From: Brachionus manjavacas
Lineage: Eukaryota > Rotifera > Eurotatoria > Ploima > Brachionidae
Reading direction: 5' to 3'
NCBI GenBank assembly: GCA_019054805.1
Contig: JAHQIY010000001.1
Location: forward strand, 7,950,501 to 8,014,500
DNA: 64,000 nt
The notes beneath the pieces were generated by a model, which was given only the letters and a program-made list of their open reading frames with translations, ran no database searches and was not told the DNA's origin. Shown piece by piece: positions 59,490 through 64,000 of the stretch. A program made the position numbers and the translations under genes. The stretch's first letter is position 1, and each line of letters opens with the position of its first letter.

Positions 59490-59741
59490 TTATTCATAAT
59501 TAGAGAATTTTCGAAACTTTTTTCCAGATCTGTTAATTGAAATTCGTCTATCAGAAGTCAAATTTTGTTTAATGCTGGATAAAACCTCCTCATTAATATC
59601 ATTTTCATCACCAACTGGCCTATAAATATCCGAGGTTTTATCACGCTTTTGCAATTTTTGATTATCTTTAACAAAATACACTGAAGTTTCTTTTCTTTTT
59701 GAAGAAAAAGAAGAGCTTGAGCAAGGTGTTTCATTAGACAT
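59490..59741 (-). CDS. Short Ser/Lys-rich ORF beside the hAT relic
   Basis: An ATG-led frame of 83 codons (MSNETPCSSSSFSSKRKETS at the start). It is hydrophilic, with no motif I recognise. It lies just upstream of the deleted hAT transposase on the same strand, so it may be an N-terminal exon of that element or an unrelated host fragment. Codon content is better than background. Confidence 0.35.
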   Translation of the reverse strand: MSNETPCSSSSFSSKRKETSVYFVKDNQKLQKRDKTSDIYRPVGDENDINEEVLSSIKQNLTSDRRISINRSGKKFRKFSNYE

Positions 59742-60256
59742 TTTTTTTCGAGGTTAGAAATTATTTTATTAAATAAATTCTAGAGCTTTTTATATTCAAA
59801 ATTTATATGCCGAAATTAAAGGCAAAATACATTTGAATCATGTTTTTTCCCATGAAATTGTAAAAGAATGATATCGAGATTTTTTTTAGTTTGTTCTTAT
59901 TTATCATGATTTTAAACATTTATTCACTTTTTTAATATTAAAAAGATTTTAATATGAAAATATAGTTGTCCCTGAATAAAAATTAAATTTAATACGAATT
60001 AAAGTTCGAAGTTCGATAATTAAAAAAAATTTTTTTGTCTTCCGTTTTTTCCTATTTATTCAACTATCAAATTCTAATATTACTTATTTAATTTAATTGT
60101 TTTTTAAAATTTACATTTATCTCCTTTCATTGAGAATCGATCCCGGGCCCAATTGTTGAGAAAAAATAAACAACGACTTAGCTTAATCGACTTTGCAGTT
60201 TCTTTGATATATATGTTGAAAAATCCAACTTAAAACCTTTCTTTTTAATTTATTTT
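59742..60256. other. Intergenic between transposon relics
   Basis: A+T rich. A less A+T-rich patch near 60125-60150 contains GATCCCGGGCCCAATTGTTG, but I find no partner for it and no gene. Confidence 0.4.
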
Positions 60257-61217
60257 TTAAAAAAACATTTTCCGTTGCTCACACCACTCTTCTTGTTCAC
60301 CTAGTATAATCGTTGTTTTGCCATCAGCTTTGGTTTTGTAATATTTCGTATGGTTTTTAATCTGTTGTTTAGATGGGACAGAGACGGGAAATTTTTGAGA
60401 AAGTAATCCGAATAAAGCTTTTGATTTAGTTATCTTTTTGTTAACTAAATCATACATTTATTCTTTGACATCTTTGTTGATACCATGAGTGGTTTCTATC
60501 GAGTTGTGTTTTTCGAAGTGTTCAGCTTCACTTCTAAATATGTATATTTTGTCGTCATCTGATTCGGATAAGATGTTGATTCGTACTGGACGTTCTCCGT
60601 TGAAACAATCCATTTGAGACCATCATTTGTTCTTTGATTTGTTCCTTTTTTCCAACACTTTTCATTAACGACCACTTGAAATGCATCTTCATAAGACTGG
60701 TAGGTTCTTTGTCTAGAAGATATATAGCTGCTTTGCCTCTGTGTCTTTTCGGAGTTAATTCTACATCATCGTTTGTATTATATGGATCATTAGAAATAAA
60801 GAGTATATCAATATTTATATCGCTGATAGTGTCGTCGTTGTTGGTTTTGTTTTTCGATTGTTTGAATAAGATTTGTTCACGCTGAGTTTGGTGGTTGACT
60901 TTCATTGCTTTGAAATAGTTGTATAATCTTGTTTTTAATGCGTCTCTTTTACCGTATTTGGATATATGATATTGGAAACAAATTTGTTGTAATTGTTTAA
61001 GATTATATCCTGCATATGAACTAATTTCATAAACCTGATTTAGAGAATGTGTACATGCTTGGGTTGTTGTTGGTTATATCAATATCTTGGTATGTAGATC
61101 GGGTTCACTAGACTGTGCTTAATTGATTCGCTCGATTAGTTGCGCTTTCAAACCAATGGCTGGTCGTTTTAATGCCCTACAACATTCTTGTAATTTTTTA
61201 AGGGATAAGTTTTTCAT
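60257..61217 (-). pseudogene. Transposase relic with two SAP-like motifs (MULE/KDZ-type N-terminal part)
   Basis: Read leftward from an ATG at 61217: MKNLSLKKLQECCRALKRPA and ...LIERIN, a SAP-like helix-turn-helix ending in a stop. After about 60 bases there is a second SAP-like unit (YNLKQLQQICFQYHISKYGK, LKTRLYNYF). Then, continuous to 60555, comes an acidic Asn-rich part with KRHRGKAAIYLLDKEP. Finally, 60530-60257, interrupted by a TAA, reads HNSIETTHGINKD ... KALFGLLSQKFPVSVPSKQQ ... LGEQEEWCEQ. The last two blocks resemble the region before the DDE domain of MULE-like transposases. No catalytic domain lies in the window. Stops and shifts show decay. Confidence 0.5.
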
Positions 61218-62414
61218 GATGAAATCACTAATAATACTAGAGTAATTTTTTTACATTAGATCTGATATATTCACAAAAAAAGGATCAATTCCACCAATTC
61301 ACCAATTCCAGAGATAAAAAAAAAGAAAAGCTTGTTTGAGATGAAAATAATTCAAAATACACTTGAGTTGTAAATAAGTTTATTTGTCACTAAATTTGAT
61401 TCTTTTTGTTTTTGATTATTACATTTCGTTCTGAGATTAATTGATTTTTATTTTGTTCTGATAAAATCTTTATTTTGTTCTTTTATTTAATCAATTTTGC
61501 TTTTGTTTCATTTTTATAGTTCTAACAATAAATTTTAGAAGAAATAAAACCTCTAATAGTATAAAAAAAATACCAAATCACATTTATTAAAAAAAAATTA
61601 CATTTTTTAGGATAGGCTCAATATCTTGTCTAGCTTAAAGTATGTCTGCTTTTTTTCTGTAATTTCTTTATATTCTTAGTGTTCGATAAATTCCAAAAAA
61701 ACCTTCTAATTAATTCGAAAATTAAATAAATCTGTTAAATAAAAAAATCCACTAACAAAAACTATTCATTACTTAATTCTGTAAAAATCCACCAATTAAG
61801 AAAATTTTGCATTTACCTATTCGTATGGTTGTAAGTTGATCCCATACACCACAGTCTTTAGTTCTTGATATATTGAGTTAAACAAAAAACAAGTTCAGGC
61901 ATACCATGATTAACAAGTAAAACAAAATTGTGTAAGGAAATATAAATAAATGAATTTTTAAAAAATCTTTCTAGCTATTTCTTTGCAGTGACGATTTGAT
62001 AAAGGAAATTCATTGATGGTTAAAATATTTTACTAATTACATCGGTATAAATGATTAGAGTAAAAATATTTCGATATTTTCTCTTTGAATTACTTAAAAT
62101 TCAATAACCTTTTAAATATATCTTCATATTTCTATAATTCAATTGCTAATAGAGTAAAAAAAAGTATGAATATTAAAAACTTTTTAAGAACTTATTATGA
62201 ATATTAAGTGAATATTGTAAGTATGGAAAACTTTGATTTTTTTCTTTAGATTATGACTTTGAGTTTGTGACATGATGACTAAAGATAGTATTTGTTTAAA
62301 AACTATCTACGCTCTGTTTTGCATATTTTATAAATTGAGTTTTCTATAAAATTCATCTAATTAACTTCAATTAACACTAAAGTCAAAATTTATAAAGAAA
62401 AAAATAAAGTTTTC
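61218..62414. other. Intergenic, no gene seen
   Basis: A+T-rich sequence with no supportable frame, hairpin or repeat boundaries. Confidence 0.4.
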
Positions 62415-63004
62415 GGGTCTAGTCGGTTAGGTGAATCATAGTTCACCTGTTCCTGCAGCAATTCTTGTTCTCAGGTTTTATGAACTATTAGTTCACCTAA
62501 TCCTAAAATTATTCACCTAATTTAAAAAAGCTAATGAAATGATAAAAAATAAGATAGAAAAAATAATTACATAGAAAATTTATGGTTGGGCGGAGTAGGA
62601 AAATTTTGCGAAATAGATGAATCTATGTTCCCCAAAGTCAAAAACTTGAACGGTGAAAAATTAATTTTGATTTCCTTTAATTTTTATTATTTATGCTGAA
62701 AGGCAAAATTTAAGAGAGCCCATTTGGATATTTGGAATTATGGAAAGAGTAATACCAAGTCAATCAGATCAGAGCAAATTCAATTTCCAAAGCTCCTTCA
62801 AAAATAAAAAAACAAAAAAAAGTTTAATTAATTTTTTTATCAGTTTTGAGAATGATGCATTCATTTATTAAATGGTTTTATTCAAATTGTTCACCAAATT
62901 CTTTTTTTAACAAAAAAATTGGGTGAACTAGTAGTTCAGAAAACCTGAGAACAAGAATTTTTCGGATAATAAGTGAACTTTGGTTCACCTATCCGACAAG
63001 ATCA
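62415..63004. mobile_element. Foldback element with about 85-bp inverted ends (TTAGGTGAA family)
   Basis: The left arm 62415-62505 and the right arm 62920-63004 are imperfect reverse complements, sharing a 20-base exact core (ATTCTTGTTCTCAGGTTTT). Internal GTTCACCTA/TAGGTGAAC palindromes recur. The near-identical flanks AAGTTTTCGG and AAGTTTTTCGG may be the target duplication. The terminal GGGTCTAGTC motif matches the solo end at 3886. There is no coding capacity. Confidence 0.75.
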
Positions 63005-63778
63005 AGTTTTTCGGTGATTTAATATAAACTTAAATCTAATAAATTATATATCTATTTTTTTATTTTTGTTCATTTTTTATTTTATTTTATATTTTTTACC
63101 TTTTTTTAGTTTTTTCATGTGTTTTTATTCTGAAAGGGCATTTGCTCTGTAGAAAAAAAATAAATGAATTGTTTAGAAGTTAAAAAAGAATTTTAAATAT
63201 TTTCAAATTTCTAAATAAAAATTATACTCATTCAATTTCACTAACGAGTTTAATTTCAAATATGATAATGCTTGCAATATTAACTTGAAATTATTTTTTT
63301 ATTTGAGACTGAAAAAAATATTTGCAACATCGCACTTTTTCAATGTTATATTAACATTGGAAAAATTTTGTAATTCAAACACAAAAAATAAAACCAATTG
63401 TTTTTGATGTTTTTTCCATTAAAACACTGCAATATTTCTCCGAAATATTCTTACTGGAAAAACAAAAAAGCAGCAAAAAAGTTTGTTTTGACCATCTTTT
63501 ATGGTGAATTTATAACACTGAATTAATTAATTTTGATTTTAAAAATTTTTAACTGACTTGATTTTCTGTTGGATTTTAATAGTTTATCTCTTTAAAAAAA
63601 CAGATTTATTTAAACCCTTTTTTATCCAATAAAATCTTATAAGAGATTAATTATAATATTATTTTTAAATATTGAATTATTTACTAAAAATGGTTTTATT
63701 TGATAAAAAAGGGTTCATTGTCAATTATTCTGATTTTACACTTTTATTCTTTACTTGAAAATGCAAAAAAACACTTGA
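63005..63778. other. Intergenic, no gene seen
   Basis: A+T rich; a small imperfect hairpin (CAATGTTATATTAACATTGG at 63340-63359) is the only visible structure. Confidence 0.4.
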
Positions 63779-64000
63779 GGCTGCAATGAGGATATTAATG
63801 CAAATGCACATTCTAGAACAGAGGTTACTTTTACACATGATGCGATTTTTAGAGCGAAAAAACGTTTGTTGAATTTAAGTATTTGGAAAAAACTAAAAAG
63901 TTTTAAACAACCAAATATACATGAACATTCAGTCAATTTAAACTTTGAACAACCTAACTATTATGCCATAAGCATATTGAAATGTTTTATTAAAGAAATA
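63779..64000 (+). CDS. Open frame running off the right edge, possible exon
   Basis: From the TGA at 63776-63778 to the window end the plus frame stays open for 74 codons, with a mixed amino-acid content unlike the surrounding compositional frames (NANAHSRTEVTFTHDAIFRA, then KKRLLNLSIWKKLKSFKQPN, ISILKCFIKEI). Possible acceptors are TTGAG at 63779 and AATGAG at 63789. It is basic and helix-prone and I do not recognise it. It may be a host exon or a transposon fragment. Confidence 0.35.

Overview
This window is nuclear DNA from an invertebrate animal. It is strongly A+T rich. Its genes are built from small exons separated by mostly 40-70 nt GT-AG introns, with a few introns of 1-2.4 kb. Animal-type content includes a class C metabotropic glutamate receptor, an ADAMTS-like protease with ShK and EGF modules, a peritrophin-type chitin-binding protein and animal-type tRNA-Gln. 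The load of LINE tails, TIR elements and foldback repeats, together with a fused urease-like gene, would suit a monogonont rotifer such as Brachionus. That assignment is inference; no marker in the window settles it.

Layout. 1-825: 3' end of an unrecognised Asn/Ser/Lys-rich gene. 1.8-4.5 kb: a TIR element carrying a broken USP-like cysteine-protease ORF, then a decayed LINE. 5.2-7.6 kb (-): complete eIF3b. 8.2-8.4 kb: two identical tRNA-Gln(CTG) genes as a perfect inverted repeat. 8.9-9.8 kb: a pogo-like element inserted inside a Tc1-like transposase relic. 11.2-16.4 kb (+): a ten-exon ADAMTS-like metalloprotease. 16.6-18.1 kb (+): a PINX1-type G-patch protein. 20.1-24.4 kb (+): a 13-exon urease-like gene. 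26.4-29.1 kb (+): NSUN5-type RNA m5C methyltransferase. 30.8-32.4 kb (+): a secreted protein with four chitin-binding domains. 33.2-49.1 kb: a 16-kb stretch without an assignable gene, holding TE debris and one orphan exon candidate, bracketed by two inverted copies of one repeat. 50.0-57.6 kb (+): metabotropic glutamate receptor. 57.9-63.0 kb: a minisatellite, a deleted hAT transposon, a SAP-containing transposase relic and a foldback element. An open frame leaves the right edge.

The host genes do not form one pathway; eIF3b, PINX1 and NSUN5 are separate housekeeping functions in translation and ribosome biogenesis.

The most remarkable object is the urease-like gene. All 13 exons splice in phase into an 864-codon gamma-beta-alpha fusion that ends like plant urease. 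Yet every nickel ligand and catalytic residue I can align is replaced or lies in a deleted segment: both His of the first HxH, the carbamylated Lys, the following His residues, the flap Cys-His and the Asp. It reads as an intact pseudoenzyme rather than a decaying pseudogene. Exon boundaries throughout were inferred by eye from splice consensus, phase and family similarity; no transcript or database search was available.
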